Source of the DNA: Maricaulis sp.
Lineage (GTDB): Bacteria; Pseudomonadota; Alphaproteobacteria; Caulobacterales; Maricaulaceae
Direction of reading: 5' to 3'
NCBI GenBank assembly: GCA_017643585.1
Contig: JAEPND010000007.1
Location: forward strand, 1-64,000
DNA: 64,000 nt
Below the pieces are notes generated by a model that made no database searches, had not been told where the DNA came from, and saw only the letters and a list, made by a program, of their open reading frames with translations. Both the position numbers and the translations under genes were made by a program. Below are positions 18,012 to 27,921 of this stretch, one piece after another; position 1 is the stretch's first letter; each line of letters begins with the position of its first letter.

Positions 18012-19246
18012 CCATGCCCAGTCTTGATCCCGCTCGGCATAGCTGGATGAGCGGGCCGGAAACTCGTGCCGTCATCGACATGCTGGAGAACGAACGACCG
18101 CTTGGTTCCCGTTTCGTCGGCGGCTGTGTGCGCAACGCCTTGCTGGAGGCGCCTGTGGCGGATGTGGATATCTCGACACAGATCCGGCCAGAGCGCGTGC
18201 TTGAGATCGCTCAGGCGGCAGGCCTGCGGGCGATCCCGACCGGTATCGAGCACGGCACCATCACCGTTGTCTCCGGTGGGATACCCTATGAAATCACCAC
18301 CTTGCGCAAGGATGTCGCTACCGATGGCCGTCGTGCCGTCGTCGAGTTCTCGGATAAATGGGAAGACGATGCGCAGCGACGCGATTTTCGCCTGAACGCG
18401 CTCTACGCAGATTTCCACGGAAAAATTCACGACCCGACGGGCGGCCTCAAGGACCTGGAAGCGCGCCGCTTTGTCTTTGTCGGTGATGCCCGTCAGCGCA
18501 TTCGCGAAGATTATCTGCGCACGCTGCGCCTGTTCCGGTTCCAGGCCTGGTACGGATCGGGTGACCCTGATGAGGTCGCTATTTCAGCAGCTTATGAACT
18601 TCGCGACGGCTTATCGACATTATCAGTCGAGCGCGTCTGGGCCGAATTGAAAAAGCTTCTCGCGGCTCCGGACCCGCGTCGTGCGGTCGAGCTGATGCAA
18701 GCTGGGGGAATATTGAATCAATTGCTTGGAGTGAACGGATCCTTAAGAGTCCTGAGCGCAATTATTGATCAAGACAATGATTACGGATTAGCGCCAGACG
18801 CCTTGTTGCGATTCGTGGCACTTGCCGATGGCGGACCGGAAAGGATCAGGACCATGGCTGCAAACCTGAAAATGTCCAATGCTGAAGCACAACGCCTTGA
18901 GGGCGCGGTAGACCCGTCTGCCCGTGAGGATGTACATGGCGCCTTTGGCGATCTTGCCGCTGCCGAGCGTGCCATCTTGGCGCTGGGCGCACAGGCGTTT
19001 GAAGACCAGGCGCGCCTGGCGGCTGCCGGTGAAACCGCTCCGCCGCCGCGTGACTGGCGCCTGCTGGCCAAGTTCGCGGCCGAGTGGAAACAGCCGGATT
19101 TCCCCATCAATGGCGGTGATCTGATCCTGCTGGGTTACGAGCCGGGTCCGATGCTGGGTGATGCGCTAGACGAGCTGAAGGCCCACTGGATCGCCGAGCG
19201 CTTCGAGCCGAGCAAGGCCGAGCTGCTGGCCCGCCTCAAGCAGTAG
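18008..19246 (+). CDS. CCA tRNA nucleotidyltransferase / poly(A) polymerase family
   Basis: This 412-aa class II nucleotidyltransferase would add or repair the 3' CCA of tRNAs. The catalytic head has RFVGGCVRNALLEAPVADVD, with the DxD metal site in VADVDIS, then RRDFRLNALYADFHGKIHD and DPTGGLKDLEARRFVFVGD. IREDYLRTLRLFRFQAWYG is also diagnostic. No HD domain is apparent. It is last in the DUF1285 operon, before a strong terminator. Substrate preference (CCA versus poly(A)) cannot be read from sequence alone. Confidence 0.92.
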   Translation: MTMPSLDPARHSWMSGPETRAVIDMLENERPLGSRFVGGCVRNALLEAPVADVDISTQIRPERVLEIAQAAGLRAIPTGIEHGTITVVSGGIPYEITTLRKDVATDGRRAVVEFSDKWEDDAQRRDFRLNALYADFHGKIHDPTGGLKDLEARRFVFVGDARQRIREDYLRTLRLFRFQAWYGSGDPDEVAISAAYELRDGLSTLSVERVWAELKKLLAAPDPRRAVELMQAGGILNQLLGVNGSLRVLSAIIDQDNDYGLAPDALLRFVALADGGPERIRTMAANLKMSNAEAQRLEGAVDPSAREDVHGAFGDLAAAERAILALGAQAFEDQARLAAAGETAPPPRDWRLLAKFAAEWKQPDFPINGGDLILLGYEPGPMLGDALDELKAHWIAERFEPSKAELLARLKQ

Positions 19247-19266
19247 CGCGAGTTGCCAGATCGACA

Positions 19267-19298
19267 AAAAAGCCCCGGCTGTTTGGTCGGGGCTTTTT
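19267..19298. terminator. Bidirectional intrinsic terminator
   Basis: AAAAAGCCCCG pairs with CGGGGCTTTTT around a 10-base loop, giving an 11-bp stem with A and T runs on both sides. It lies between the convergent CCA transferase and CPBP genes. Confidence 0.9.
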
Positions 19299-19303
19299 CG
19301 TGG

Positions 19304-20011
19304 CTACCAGTCTGCGTCCTGGTAGAGCGCGGTCATGGCAAGACTGTCCACCAGGCCATGGGCCAGGATAAGCGGCCAGAGATTGCGCTTGTAGACGAGA
19401 TAGAGCAGGCCCAGCGCCACACCGATCATGCCGGTAACGATCAGTCCCCGCATGCCCTGGTAATAAAAATGTCCGGTGCCGAAAATCAGGGCAGCCGTCA
19501 GGACCGCCAGTCCCGGCGCGAAGGGAAGGCCGCGAAATGCGCGTTCGGCCCGCGTAATCAGGACGGCGCGGAAGAACATCTCCTCGCCGAAGGCAGCGCT
19601 GGTCCAGACAATGGCCATCCACATCAGATAGACGGGTAAATTGCCCTGGATATTACCCCAGCGCGCCTCGACGCCTTCGGGTACGACGCTGGTATCCCAC
19701 AGGCCCAGGGTGTCGCCAAGAGTCGCGATCAACACACCCGTTCCAAGAATGGAGATAATTGCCAGCAGGGTTTGCGGCAGCACCAGCAGCGTGGATTTCC
19801 AGCCGCCGGGTGAGCGCAGGCCCAGTTGCGCCCAGCTCTCGCCGCGATGGCGCAGATAATGCGTTGCCACAGTGAGTACGATCAGCAGCGAGACAGGTCC
19901 GGAAAATTTCCACATGAACGGATCGAGCATTGCCTTGCTGCCAAAGGCGATCACCGGCGCGGCCAGAAGTTCCAGCGCGGCGCGAGTGCGGGAGGGGGAG
20001 GTGTCAGTCAT
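19304..20011 (-). CDS. CPBP-family intramembrane metalloprotease
   Basis: This 235-aa multi-pass protein carries the CPBP (CAAX protease/bacteriocin-processing, Abi) motifs. These are FGEEMFFRAVLITRAERAF (the EExxxR motif), then IFGTGHFYYQGMRGL (FxxxH) and LWPLILAHGLVDSLAM (HxxxD/N). Family members are glutamic or metallo-type intramembrane proteases; the substrate is unknown. Confidence 0.9.
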   Translation of the reverse strand: MTDTSPSRTRAALELLAAPVIAFGSKAMLDPFMWKFSGPVSLLIVLTVATHYLRHRGESWAQLGLRSPGGWKSTLLVLPQTLLAIISILGTGVLIATLGDTLGLWDTSVVPEGVEARWGNIQGNLPVYLMWMAIVWTSAAFGEEMFFRAVLITRAERAFRGLPFAPGLAVLTAALIFGTGHFYYQGMRGLIVTGMIGVALGLLYLVYKRNLWPLILAHGLVDSLAMTALYQDADW

Positions 20012-20077
20012 TCTTTTTCTCTTGGAACGGGGTGAACCCCAACGACATCCGCAGAGATAGCCGGTCGCGAGACTGAT

Positions 20078-20893
20078 TTATTGAATGATTGTGCCGTGCG
20101 TACAGGTATCCAGCAGCTTGACCCAGGCCTTCGGGGTGACACCGAAATTGCCCTTGAACTGGCGGGTCAGATGGGCCTGGTCGGAAAAACCGGTCGCGCA
20201 GGCTGCGCTGGCCAGAGGGGTGCCATTGGCGATCAGAACGCGTGCGGCATCGAGCCGGCGCAGGGTGACATAACGATAGGGGCTGGTCCCCATCAGGGCA
20301 CGGAAATCACGGGCCAGGTTCCAGCGGGACCCGCCCGTCACGTTTTCCAGCGCTTCCATGGTGATCGGCTCGTCCAGGTGCGCCAGGGTATGGTCGCGGG
20401 CGCGATAAACGGCCCGGTGATCGATCGGGCGGTCGATGTCCTGTCCGGTTTCCACCGCACACAGACGGTCGGCCAGCTCGGTCATCGCCGCACTCCAGTC
20501 CAGCGCGTTGACCGGCGTGGCGAGGTCCCGAACCAGGTCATGGACCAGCGCGATCAGCTGTCGATCCGTACTGCGCCCTCCTTCGATGAAGGGCAGGGCG
20601 CGACCGGCCAGGGCGTGTTCGAATTCCTCGGGGCGGATATTGAGGCCGCGATAGCCGAATGCCTCGTCCGTTCCGGCCATGCCGTCATGCAGCTCGTCAG
20701 GGTGCAGGATGACCAGCTCGCCCGGCAGGGAGTGCCGGCAAGCGCCGCGGTATTCGAAACTCTGCACCCCCTTCAGGGTCAGGGCAAAGGTATAGGTATC
20801 ATGCCGGTGCGGCGCGAAGGCACGACCGTTGAACAGCGCCTCGAACCGCTTGTGCGGTCCGGCAGCTGTGGTTACCCGTCCGTTCGCGTGCAT
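20078..20893 (-). CDS. AraC-family transcriptional regulator
   Basis: It has an N-terminal cupin ligand-binding half (FAPHRHDTYTFALTLKGVQS and LPGELVILHPDELHDG) and a C-terminal double helix-turn-helix (ITMEALENVTGGSRWNLARD, then PLASAACATGFSDQAHLTRQ and FGVTPKAWVKL). I chose an ATG at 20893 (about 271 aa), six bases after GAGGA. ATGs at 20896 and 20911 are possible, and the frame is open to 20974. The upstream palindrome at 20906-20922 may be its own operator. No obvious target metabolic gene adjoins it. Confidence 0.88.
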   Translation of the reverse strand: MHANGRVTTAAGPHKRFEALFNGRAFAPHRHDTYTFALTLKGVQSFEYRGACRHSLPGELVILHPDELHDGMAGTDEAFGYRGLNIRPEEFEHALAGRALPFIEGGRSTDRQLIALVHDLVRDLATPVNALDWSAAMTELADRLCAVETGQDIDRPIDHRAVYRARDHTLAHLDEPITMEALENVTGGSRWNLARDFRALMGTSPYRYVTLRRLDAARVLIANGTPLASAACATGFSDQAHLTRQFKGNFGVTPKAWVKLLDTCTHGTIIQ

Positions 20894-20905
20894 CATCAGT
20901 CCTCG

Positions 20906-20922
20906 TCTCATCTTAGATGAGA
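20906..20922. promoter_or_regulatory. Palindrome at the AraC-family gene start
   Basis: TCTCATCT and AGATGAGA are perfect 8-bp arms around one base. The site lies about 12 bp upstream of the chosen start codon and overlaps an alternative ATG at 20909-20911. An autoregulatory operator is possible. Confidence 0.4.
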
Positions 20923-20999
20923 TGTTTCCCGAGCCGATATCGGATGCAATCGCAAAACAGGCTAGCGGGAACACGCCGCTGTGTGTCCCGTTTGTGCGG

Positions 21000-21878
21000 C
21001 TACGGCCACTTCGCCTCGGGCGGCATGGAGGACAGGATGGACTTCACATTGCCACCGGTTTCCAGGCCAAACTTGGTGCCGCGGTCATAGAGCAGGTTGA
21101 ACTCGGCATAACGACCCCGGCGGACGAGTTGTTCCTCGCGCTGGTCGGCGGTCCATTTCTCGCTCATGCGGCGGCGGACCAGCGTTGGGTAGACATCCAG
21201 GAAGGCCAGGCCGACATCGCGGGTAAAGGCAAAGTCCTCGTCCCAGTCGCCGGTATTGTGGCGGTCGTAGAAAATCCCGCCAATGCCGCGCGGTTCGTCC
21301 CGGTGCGGCAGGTAGAAATACTCGTCACACCATTTCTTGAACCGCTGATGGTAATCCTCGCCATGCTTGTCGCAGGCCGTTTTGCAGGCGGCGTGGAAGT
21401 CCTTGGCATCAGGATGAGCCTGGGTGCGGGCGCTGTCGAGCACCGGGGTCAGGTCCATGCCGCCGCCAAACCACCACTTCGTCGTGGTGATGAAGCGCGT
21501 ATTCATGTGCACGGCAGGAACATTCGGGTTCCAAATGTGGGCGATCAGGGAAATGCCCGACGCCCAGAAACGCGGATCTTCCTCGGCTCCGGGGATTTGT
21601 TTGCGGAATTGTTCGGAAAACTCGCCATGCACGGTGGAGACGTGCACGCCGACCTTTTCGAAAAGCCGACCGCGCATGATGCCCATCTGGCCACCGCCCT
21701 GGTCCTCGCCGCGTGACCAGTCCTCGTATTCAAAACGTCCGGCCTCGCCAGGATAAAGCTCAGCCGGGGCCTCGTCTTCCAGGCGTTCAAATTCGGCGCA
21801 GATCTGGTCGCGCAGGTCTTCAAACCAGGCCCGGGCAGAGGCGCGGGCGAGATCGATATTGAGTGCTTGTTCCGTCAT
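21000..21878 (-). CDS. hemF: Oxygen-dependent coproporphyrinogen III oxidase
   Basis: HemF oxidatively decarboxylates coproporphyrinogen III to protoporphyrinogen IX. From MTEQALN at 21878 it is 292 aa. Hallmarks are [88 protein letters not shown] and, at the end, [13 protein letters not shown]. The frame is open a further 14 codons upstream. Its presence implies aerobic haem synthesis, fitting the bc1 complex nearby. Confidence 0.96.
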   Translation of the reverse strand: MTEQALNIDLARASARAWFEDLRDQICAEFERLEDEAPAELYPGEAGRFEYEDWSRGEDQGGGQMGIMRGRLFEKVGVHVSTVHGEFSEQFRKQIPGAEEDPRFWASGISLIAHIWNPNVPAVHMNTRFITTTKWWFGGGMDLTPVLDSARTQAHPDAKDFHAACKTACDKHGEDYHQRFKKWCDEYFYLPHRDEPRGIGGIFYDRHNTGDWDEDFAFTRDVGLAFLDVYPTLVRRRMSEKWTADQREEQLVRRGRYAEFNLLYDRGTKFGLETGGNVKSILSSMPPEAKWP

Positions 21879-21926
21879 GGCGACATGCATACGCGCTGGG
21901 GCGCGTCTGGCAATAGGCAAGAGGTG

Positions 21927-23327
21927 TTACGCATTGCTGTTTTTTGCGGGGCCTGACTTGCGCCGGCGAACCCTGCGTCGCCCCTGTCCGGCTCCGGTTG
22001 GTTTGGACTGGCCACTCTCGCCGCCGGCCGGTTTCGCCTTGGGCTTTCCACCCGGCTTGCCATTGCCCTGCCGTGGCTTGTCACCACCGGACTTCGCCTG
22101 GTTGCCAGCAGGGCGCCGACGACGATTGCCACCGCCTCCACCGCCGCGCTTGCCGCCGCCTCCACCACCACTGCCGGGGCGTTTGGCATCCTTGGGAATT
22201 TCCAGCTCGGCACCGAAAGCGGTGAGATGACGACCGATCAGCTTTTCGATATCACGCAGCAGGATGCGATCATCCGGTTCGACCAGCGAGACGGCGACCC
22301 CGTCGGTTCCTGCGCGAGCCGTGCGGCCGATACGGTGCACATAGGCTTCGGAGACATTGGGCAGATCGTAATTGATGACGTGGCTGACACCGGGAATGTC
22401 GATGCCGCGCGCCGCGATATCGGTCGCGACGAGAATGCGTACGGTCCCCTCGCGGAAGGCAGCGAGTGCTTTTTCACGCTGGTTCTGGGACTTGTTGCCA
22501 TGGATGGCGACAGCCGTGAGACCGTCCTTGCCCAGATTGGTCACAACCCGGTTGGCGCCGTGTTTGGTCCGGGTGAAAACAATGGCCCGCTCCATTTCGC
22601 GCGGGGCCAGCAGGTCGCGCAGGGCGGCGCGCTTTTCGCTTCGCTCCAGCAGCTGAACGTCCTGTTCGATACGCTCGATCGGCGTGGATTGCGGTGCGAC
22701 AGAGACTTCAACCGGATTGGTCAGGAAATCATTAGCCAGGCTGCGGATCTGCTTGGGCATGGTCGCCGAAAACAGGATGGTCTGGCGCTTGCGCGTCAGC
22801 TTGGCCATCAGCTGGCGGATGGTGGGCATGAAGCCGAGATCGAGCATCTGGTCGGCTTCGTCCAGCACGACCATCTCGACCCGGTCGATGCGCAGGGCGC
22901 CGGTGGAGATATGGTCCATCAGGCGACCTGGCGTGGCGATCAGCAGGTCGACTCCCGGTTCCAGCGCCTTGATCTGGGGGCGGGGCTTGACCCCACCGAA
23001 GATCGTGGTGAGGCGCAGCTTGGTGTTCTTGGCGTAACGCGCTGCGTTTTCCTCGATCTGGGCGGCAAGTTCGCGTGTTGGCGCCAGGACCAGCGCCCGG
23101 CAGCGGCGGGCACCCACCGGTTGCTCATAAGCCAGCAGGCGATGAAGAAGGGGCAGGGAAAACGCGGCGGTCTTGCCGGTACCGGTCTGGGCGATGCCGA
23201 CAAGATCGGAACCGGTGAGAAGTTTCGGGATGGCGCGAGCCTGGATCGGGGTCGGGGTTGTATACCCGGAAGCGTCGATGGCCTGGATGAGGGGTTTGGC
23301 GAGGCCAAGATCGTGAAAATGCGTCAA
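21927..23327 (-). CDS. DEAD-box RNA helicase, RhlE-like
   Basis: This 466-aa protein has the complete helicase core: Q motif PTPIQ (25-29), Walker A AQTGTGKT (46-53), PTRELA, GG, TPGR, VVLDEADQML, SAT, VATDIAARGIDIPGV and HRIGRTARAG. The C-terminal 85 residues are Gly/Lys/Arg-rich low-complexity sequence with a GGGGGG run, typical of RNA-binding tails in RhlE and CsdA-like helicases. Such enzymes act in ribosome assembly, cold adaptation or RNA decay. Confidence 0.95.
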   Translation of the reverse strand: MTHFHDLGLAKPLIQAIDASGYTTPTPIQARAIPKLLTGSDLVGIAQTGTGKTAAFSLPLLHRLLAYEQPVGARRCRALVLAPTRELAAQIEENAARYAKNTKLRLTTIFGGVKPRPQIKALEPGVDLLIATPGRLMDHISTGALRIDRVEMVVLDEADQMLDLGFMPTIRQLMAKLTRKRQTILFSATMPKQIRSLANDFLTNPVEVSVAPQSTPIERIEQDVQLLERSEKRAALRDLLAPREMERAIVFTRTKHGANRVVTNLGKDGLTAVAIHGNKSQNQREKALAAFREGTVRILVATDIAARGIDIPGVSHVINYDLPNVSEAYVHRIGRTARAGTDGVAVSLVEPDDRILLRDIEKLIGRHLTAFGAELEIPKDAKRPGSGGGGGGKRGGGGGGNRRRRPAGNQAKSGGDKPRQGNGKPGGKPKAKPAGGESGQSKPTGAGQGRRRVRRRKSGPAKNSNA

Positions 23328-23623
23328 AACAATACCTGTTCACACCCGCTTGCAGGGCAAGCAGGTCGGGGTGGGTGAACGTGTTGAGCGTGGGTCAGCC
23401 GTCCGGCGGGCGATGAATTCGCGCGGCGCCTCTGTGGGCGCCGAAAGCTTGCCACGAACTTTGATTACAAAGATCCACGCCGTGGCGATGAGCGCGGTAT
23501 GGGCCTTTTCCGCAGTCCCGACAAGACATTTCTCCGATTATTCCCGGTCTTGTGACCTCGGTCTCTTGTTTTTGGCCCGGCGGGCGCCCTAGTTTGGGGG
23601 GAAAGCCGAGGGGTGTCAGAGAG

Positions 23624-24445
23624 ATGGACAGTATTGTGTTGGCAGGGCTGGGCGGCGTGGTCGGCGCCGTACTGGGATATGTGCTCGGCGGCCTGGGGCG
23701 TCGCTGGACGATCGTCATCGTGACAGCTGCTGCCGGTGCCCTGCTGGCGCCGGTTTTCGGCACGCAGGTGTCTGAAACCGGGATCACGACCCAGCCGCAA
23801 CGCGATATCGGCGCTGAAGTCGATGCGATGTTTGCCGAGAACGAGATGCTTCTCGCCCTGGCAACTGTGGACCCCGATGCTCAGCAACGCATGCGTGAGC
23901 GGGCGATTTCGGCGTTTGAAACCGACGGGGCGGCGCGGGCCGAGCAAGTGATCTACGAGGAAGCCTTCGTCCTCGGCCAGACAGCTGTTCTGGTCTATGG
24001 GCCCCGCGCCACCGACGCAGCCCTGCTCAATCTCCAGCGGACGCTGCTTGATGTTGCGCGCGGTTTGATCACCGAGCCAGAGCATTGTTACGCCCTGCTG
24101 TATTCCGGTGTGGCACCACAGAATATCTCCACCCAGCAAGCCATGGCCGCAGGTCGGCACCCCAGTTATGCCCGCATGCAGGAGGCTTTGGTCGCGCTGG
24201 TCATGGCGGCCGGCCCTGACGTGGTCGAGCACGACCGTGACCGGGCCACCCTCGGCATTGGAGAAATGCAGGGCTATGTCTTCAATACCTATGACGAGGA
24301 CCGCCTGCGATACTTCTCGGGCTATCAGCCGCAGAATGACGCTGAATATGCCCAGGCCTGCGATGCGATGGCCGATTTGCTCGAATACCAGCTCAACCAC
24401 GAATACGCCGCAGACATGGTGCGGGCGGGCTTGTCCGCGGGTTAG
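23624..24445 (+). CDS. Hypothetical membrane-anchored protein
   Basis: About 273 aa from ATG 23624 (MDSIVLAGLGG). Two glycine-rich hydrophobic segments (GGVVGAVLGYVLGGLG and WTIVIVTAAAGALLAPVFG) form an N-terminal membrane hairpin. A soluble, mostly helical domain follows with MFAENEMLLALATVDP, EHCYALLYSGVAPQNISTQQ and YGPRATDAALLNLQRT. No family is recognised. The frame is open upstream to 23552. It is convergent with trmL, overlapping by four bases. Confidence 0.72.
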   Translation: MDSIVLAGLGGVVGAVLGYVLGGLGRRWTIVIVTAAAGALLAPVFGTQVSETGITTQPQRDIGAEVDAMFAENEMLLALATVDPDAQQRMRERAISAFETDGAARAEQVIYEEAFVLGQTAVLVYGPRATDAALLNLQRTLLDVARGLITEPEHCYALLYSGVAPQNISTQQAMAAGRHPSYARMQEALVALVMAAGPDVVEHDRDRATLGIGEMQGYVFNTYDEDRLRYFSGYQPQNDAEYAQACDAMADLLEYQLNHEYAADMVRAGLSAG

Positions 24446-24888
24446 CGCAGCTGCCTTTGCGCCTCCGCCATCGCGATGCCGGCGGACACGACGACGTTCA
24501 GGGATCGCGTCTCCGGGCGAATCGGAATGATGACGCGGGCGTCGGCCTGATCATGGACCTCGTCCGGGACGCCTGCACTTTCCCGACCAAATAGCAGTCG
24601 GTCATCCGGACGGAATTTGAAGTCCCAGAGGTTGTCTGCCCCGCGGGTTGTAAACAGAACGAGGCGACCTTTTGACGCGGGGGGTGAGGCGAGATACCGG
24701 CTCCAGGAGCTATGCCTGACTGGGGAAATGGACGCTTGGTAATCCATCGCAGCCTTGCGAATGCCCTTCGCTGTAAGGGGAAAGGCACAGGGCTCGATCA
24801 CGTCGAGGTCGGCTCCGAAACAGGCAGCGACACGCATCGCTGCCCCCAGGTTTTGCGGAATATCTGGTTGAAAAAAAACGATCCGCAT
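24442..24888 (-). CDS. trmL: tRNA (cytidine/uridine-2'-O-)-methyltransferase TrmL
   Basis: This 148-aa minimal SPOUT methyltransferase fits TrmL (YibK), which methylates the ribose of wobble nucleotide 34 in some tRNALeu species. Hallmarks are FFQPDIPQNLGAAMRVAACF, IEPCAFPL, LLFGRESAGVPDEVHD and, in the knot, IPIRPETRSLNVVVSAGIAM. The usual IPM...SLNLS motif is here slightly varied. Confidence 0.94.
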   Translation of the reverse strand: MRIVFFQPDIPQNLGAAMRVAACFGADLDVIEPCAFPLTAKGIRKAAMDYQASISPVRHSSWSRYLASPPASKGRLVLFTTRGADNLWDFKFRPDDRLLFGRESAGVPDEVHDQADARVIIPIRPETRSLNVVVSAGIAMAEAQRQLR

Positions 24889-25065
24889 TTTAAGCCGCGC
24901 TCAAGCCAAGAGTCCGGAAGTGTGTGCGGCAACGCGCCGCGTACGCGATCCGCCTTACGGCGATAGGTTATGGTCGTCAAACCTGTGAATGCAGATTTGG
25001 CGATTTTCTGGGGCAGGGACACGCATTTGCGTGGACCCGTAAACACAAAGAGAAGAGGTCGGCTC

Positions 25066-25692
25066 GTGACGGAACACAACGGCGCGCCCGACGGACACGG
25101 TCAAGAACCGTCCCGTCGCGACTTCATCTATATCGCTGCAGGCGGCGCGGCCGCTGTCGGTGGCGGTCTTGTAGCTTGGCCGTTTATCGACCAGATGAAC
25201 CCGGCAGCGGATACGCTGGCTCTGGGCTCCATCCGTGTCGATGTCTCCCAGATCCCAGTGGGATCGGAGCTCACAGTGATGTGGCGCGGCGCGCCGGTCT
25301 TCATCCGTCACCGTACGGAAACGGAGATCGCCGAAGCCCGTGACGTTGAACTGTCGGTCCTGCCGGATGAAGACGCACGCAACGAGAACCTGCCAGACGG
25401 CACTCCGGCTTATGACGCCAACCGCGTCCTGCGTCCGGAATTCCTGATCGTCAAAGGTAACTGCACCCACCTGGGCTGCGTGCCGACGAGCCAGGAGACG
25501 TCGCAGGGTGGTGAGTACGAAGCCTGGTACTGTCCGTGCCACGGTTCGCACTACGACAAGTCCGCACGTATTCGTCGCGGACCGGCTCCGGAAAATCTTC
25601 CGGTTCCGGATTATTTCTTCGAATCCGAAACGGTCGTGAAACTCGGCCTGTCTCCGGAAGAAGTTTCTAACTCGGGGTGGGCAGTAGCATGA
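25066..25692 (+). CDS. petA: Rieske iron-sulfur subunit of cytochrome bc1
   Basis: This 208-aa protein starts with GTG at 25066 ([11 protein letters not shown] follows), preceded by AGAAGAGG. A twin-arginine-type N-terminus ([20 protein letters not shown]) gives a single membrane anchor. The [2Fe-2S] ligands lie in CTHLGC and CPCHGS. It transfers electrons from ubiquinol to cytochrome c1. It overlaps petB by four bases. The 178-bp region upstream holds the operon promoter, but no box could be assigned with confidence. Confidence 0.97.
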   Translation: MTEHNGAPDGHGQEPSRRDFIYIAAGGAAAVGGGLVAWPFIDQMNPAADTLALGSIRVDVSQIPVGSELTVMWRGAPVFIRHRTETEIAEARDVELSVLPDEDARNENLPDGTPAYDANRVLRPEFLIVKGNCTHLGCVPTSQETSQGGEYEAWYCPCHGSHYDKSARIRRGPAPENLPVPDYFFESETVVKLGLSPEEVSNSGWAVA

Positions 25693-26999
25693 GCGGACCT
25701 TCGACCTACGAGCCGAAATCCGGCTTCACGCGCTGGCTAGATGATCGCCTGCCGATCATCCGCCTGGGTTGGGACAGCTTCGTTGATTTCCCGACACCGC
25801 GTAACCTGAACTACTGGTGGACGTTCGGTGGTATTCTCGCTGTCTTCCTGATGATCCAGATCATCACCGGTATCATCCTGGCGATGCACTATGTGCCGCA
25901 CGAGAGCATGGCGTTTGAAAGCGTCGAGCGCATTCGTCGCGACGTGAACTTCGGCTGGATGATCCAGTCCATGCACGCCAATGGCGCCGCCTTCTTCTTT
26001 GTAGCGGTCTACCTGCACATGTTCCGCGGTCTCTATTACGGTTCCTATAAGGCGCCGCGCGAGATCCTGTGGATCCTGGGTGTGGTCATCTACCTGCTGA
26101 TGATGGCTACGGCCTTCATGGGTTACGTGCTGCCGTGGGGCCAGATGTCCTATTGGGGCGCGATGGTGATTACCAACCTGATCGGTGCCCTGCCGTTTGT
26201 TGGTGATGCGATCCGCGAGTGGCTGTGGGGCGGTTTCTCCGTCGGTCAGTCCACCCTCAACCGCTTCTTCTCCCTGCACTATCTGCTGCCATTCGTGATC
26301 GCCGGCGTTGTCGGTCTGCACATCTGGGCGCTGCACGTGCCGGGCAATGGCAATCCGGTTGGCCTGGACGTCCGCAAGGGCGATTCCGGCAAGAAGGACA
26401 CGCTGCCCTTCCACCCGTACTACACGGTCAAGGACGGCTTCGCGATCATCGTCTACCTGATGGTCTTCGCAACCTTCGTCTTCTTCATGCCGAATGTTCT
26501 GGGTCACGCGGACAACTTCATCGAAGCCAACCCGCGGTCGACGCCGGCGCACATCGTACCGGAATGGTATTTCCTGCCATTCTACGCGATCCTGCGTGCC
26601 GTCACCTTCGACATCGGTCCGATCGACGCCAAGCTTGGCGGTGTCCTGGCCATGTTCGGTGCCATTGCAATCCTGTTTGTCCTGCCCTGGCTGGACACGT
26701 CCAAGGTTCGCTCCATGCGCTACCGTCCTCTGACGCGCTGGTTCTTCATCTTCTTCGTTCTCGCCTGCCTGGGTCTGGGCTGGTGTGGCGCGAAGAACCC
26801 GGATGATCTGGTGTTCGTCATGGGTCACGATGCTGAAGGTCACGAAGTGGGCTTCAAATTTCTGTGGCTCGGTCAGCTGCTGACCGTCTACTACTTCGCC
26901 TACTTCGTGGTGGTTCTGCCGCTGATGGGCATTATCGAAAAGCCGAAGGAACGTCCGGCCTCCATCGAGGCGGCGGTCCTGGGCACAGACAAGTCTTAA
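25689..26999 (+). CDS. petB: Cytochrome b subunit of cytochrome bc1
   Basis: This 436-aa integral membrane protein has the Qo and Qi sites and both b haems. Visible landmarks are paired histidines in [20 protein letters not shown] and [20 protein letters not shown], the Qo-site loop [15 protein letters not shown], and [14 protein letters not shown]. The ORF could start four codons earlier, but ATG 25689 overlaps the petA stop in the usual coupled way. There is no fusion to cytochrome c1, unlike some related bacteria. Confidence 0.97.
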   Translation: MSGPSTYEPKSGFTRWLDDRLPIIRLGWDSFVDFPTPRNLNYWWTFGGILAVFLMIQIITGIILAMHYVPHESMAFESVERIRRDVNFGWMIQSMHANGAAFFFVAVYLHMFRGLYYGSYKAPREILWILGVVIYLLMMATAFMGYVLPWGQMSYWGAMVITNLIGALPFVGDAIREWLWGGFSVGQSTLNRFFSLHYLLPFVIAGVVGLHIWALHVPGNGNPVGLDVRKGDSGKKDTLPFHPYYTVKDGFAIIVYLMVFATFVFFMPNVLGHADNFIEANPRSTPAHIVPEWYFLPFYAILRAVTFDIGPIDAKLGGVLAMFGAIAILFVLPWLDTSKVRSMRYRPLTRWFFIFFVLACLGLGWCGAKNPDDLVFVMGHDAEGHEVGFKFLWLGQLLTVYYFAYFVVVLPLMGIIEKPKERPASIEAAVLGTDKS

Positions 27000-27012
27000 G
27001 GGAGCGACGATC

Positions 27013-27846
27013 ATGAAAATGGTTCACATCATCGCCGCTGGCCTGGCCGCTCTGGGCCTCTCCGCAACGGCGGCTGCCATCGAGGGCGATGCCCACACGC
27101 CGGAAAAGCGTGACTGGATCTTCTCTGGTCCGTTCGGCACCTATGCAGATGGCGAGCACGGCGAACGCCACCAGCTGCAGCGCGGCTTGCAGGTGTATCA
27201 GGAGCTGTGTGCATCCTGTCACTCGCTCGACCTGATCAGCTTCCGTAATCTCGGCGAGCCTGGCGGCCCGCTCTGGGATGAGCGTTGGCCGAACCCGAAC
27301 GACAACCGCATCGTCATGCAGATCGCGGAATCCTACGGCGAGCGTGTCTGGGATGCCTCCGAGATCAATGATGAAGGCGACCCGGTTGTTCGCAGCGGTA
27401 TCCCGGCTGACCAGTTCCCGGCTCCGTTCGAGAACGAGCAGATGGCGCGGGCGTCCAATGGTGGTGCATTGCCGCCGGACCTGTCGCTGATCGTCAAGGC
27501 CCGCCACTATGGCGCTGACTATGTCTACGCGCTGCTGATGGGCTATGCCGAGGCGCCTTACGATGTCGAGCTGTCCGCTGGCCAGCACTACAACGAGTAC
27601 TTCACGGGTGGCGCGATCGCCATGGCTCCGCCGATCACCTTTGATGGTCAGGTTGAGTACGCCGATGGCACGGAAGCCACCATGGAACAGATGGCTGAAG
27701 ATGTTGCCGTCTTCCTCGCGTGGACGTCTGATCCGCATATGGAAGCCCGCAAGCAGATGGGCCTGATGGTTCTGCTGTATCTCTTCGTGTTCGCCATCCT
27801 GGTGTATCTGGCCTACCGCCAGGTCTGGGCTAACGTCGAGCACTAG
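27013..27846 (+). CDS. petC: Cytochrome c1 subunit of cytochrome bc1
   Basis: This 277-aa protein has a signal peptide (1-22, ending SATAAA), a haem c site CASCH preceded by YQELCASC, an axial methionine region AIAMAPPITFDG, and a C-terminal membrane anchor (LMVLLYLFVFAILVYLAYRQ). It receives electrons from the Rieske protein and passes them to soluble cytochrome c. GGAG lies seven bases before the ATG. A strong terminator follows. Confidence 0.97.
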   Translation: MKMVHIIAAGLAALGLSATAAAIEGDAHTPEKRDWIFSGPFGTYADGEHGERHQLQRGLQVYQELCASCHSLDLISFRNLGEPGGPLWDERWPNPNDNRIVMQIAESYGERVWDASEINDEGDPVVRSGIPADQFPAPFENEQMARASNGGALPPDLSLIVKARHYGADYVYALLMGYAEAPYDVELSAGQHYNEYFTGGAIAMAPPITFDGQVEYADGTEATMEQMAEDVAVFLAWTSDPHMEARKQMGLMVLLYLFVFAILVYLAYRQVWANVEH

Positions 27847-27871
27847 GCGTTACCAGCACTTGCAAGATCTG

Positions 27872-27905
27872 AAGGCTGTGGGCATATGCCCGCAGCCTTT
27901 TTATT
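27872..27905 (+). terminator. Intrinsic terminator of the petABC operon
   Basis: AAGGCTGTGGGC pairs with GCCCGCAGCCTT (one G-T wobble) around an ATAT loop and is followed by TTTATTT. The hairpin also precedes the MTA phosphorylase gene. Confidence 0.9.
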
Positions 27906-27921
27906 TGGGGGGGGCAAGCCC

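Noticed and set aside
21880-21895. ATGCAT near the hemF start as an NsrR site
   Set aside because: No second arm at the required spacing; a single 6-mer is uninformative.
25737-27014. Minus-strand frame opposite petB
   Set aside because: Antisense to cytochrome b with biased composition and no domains.
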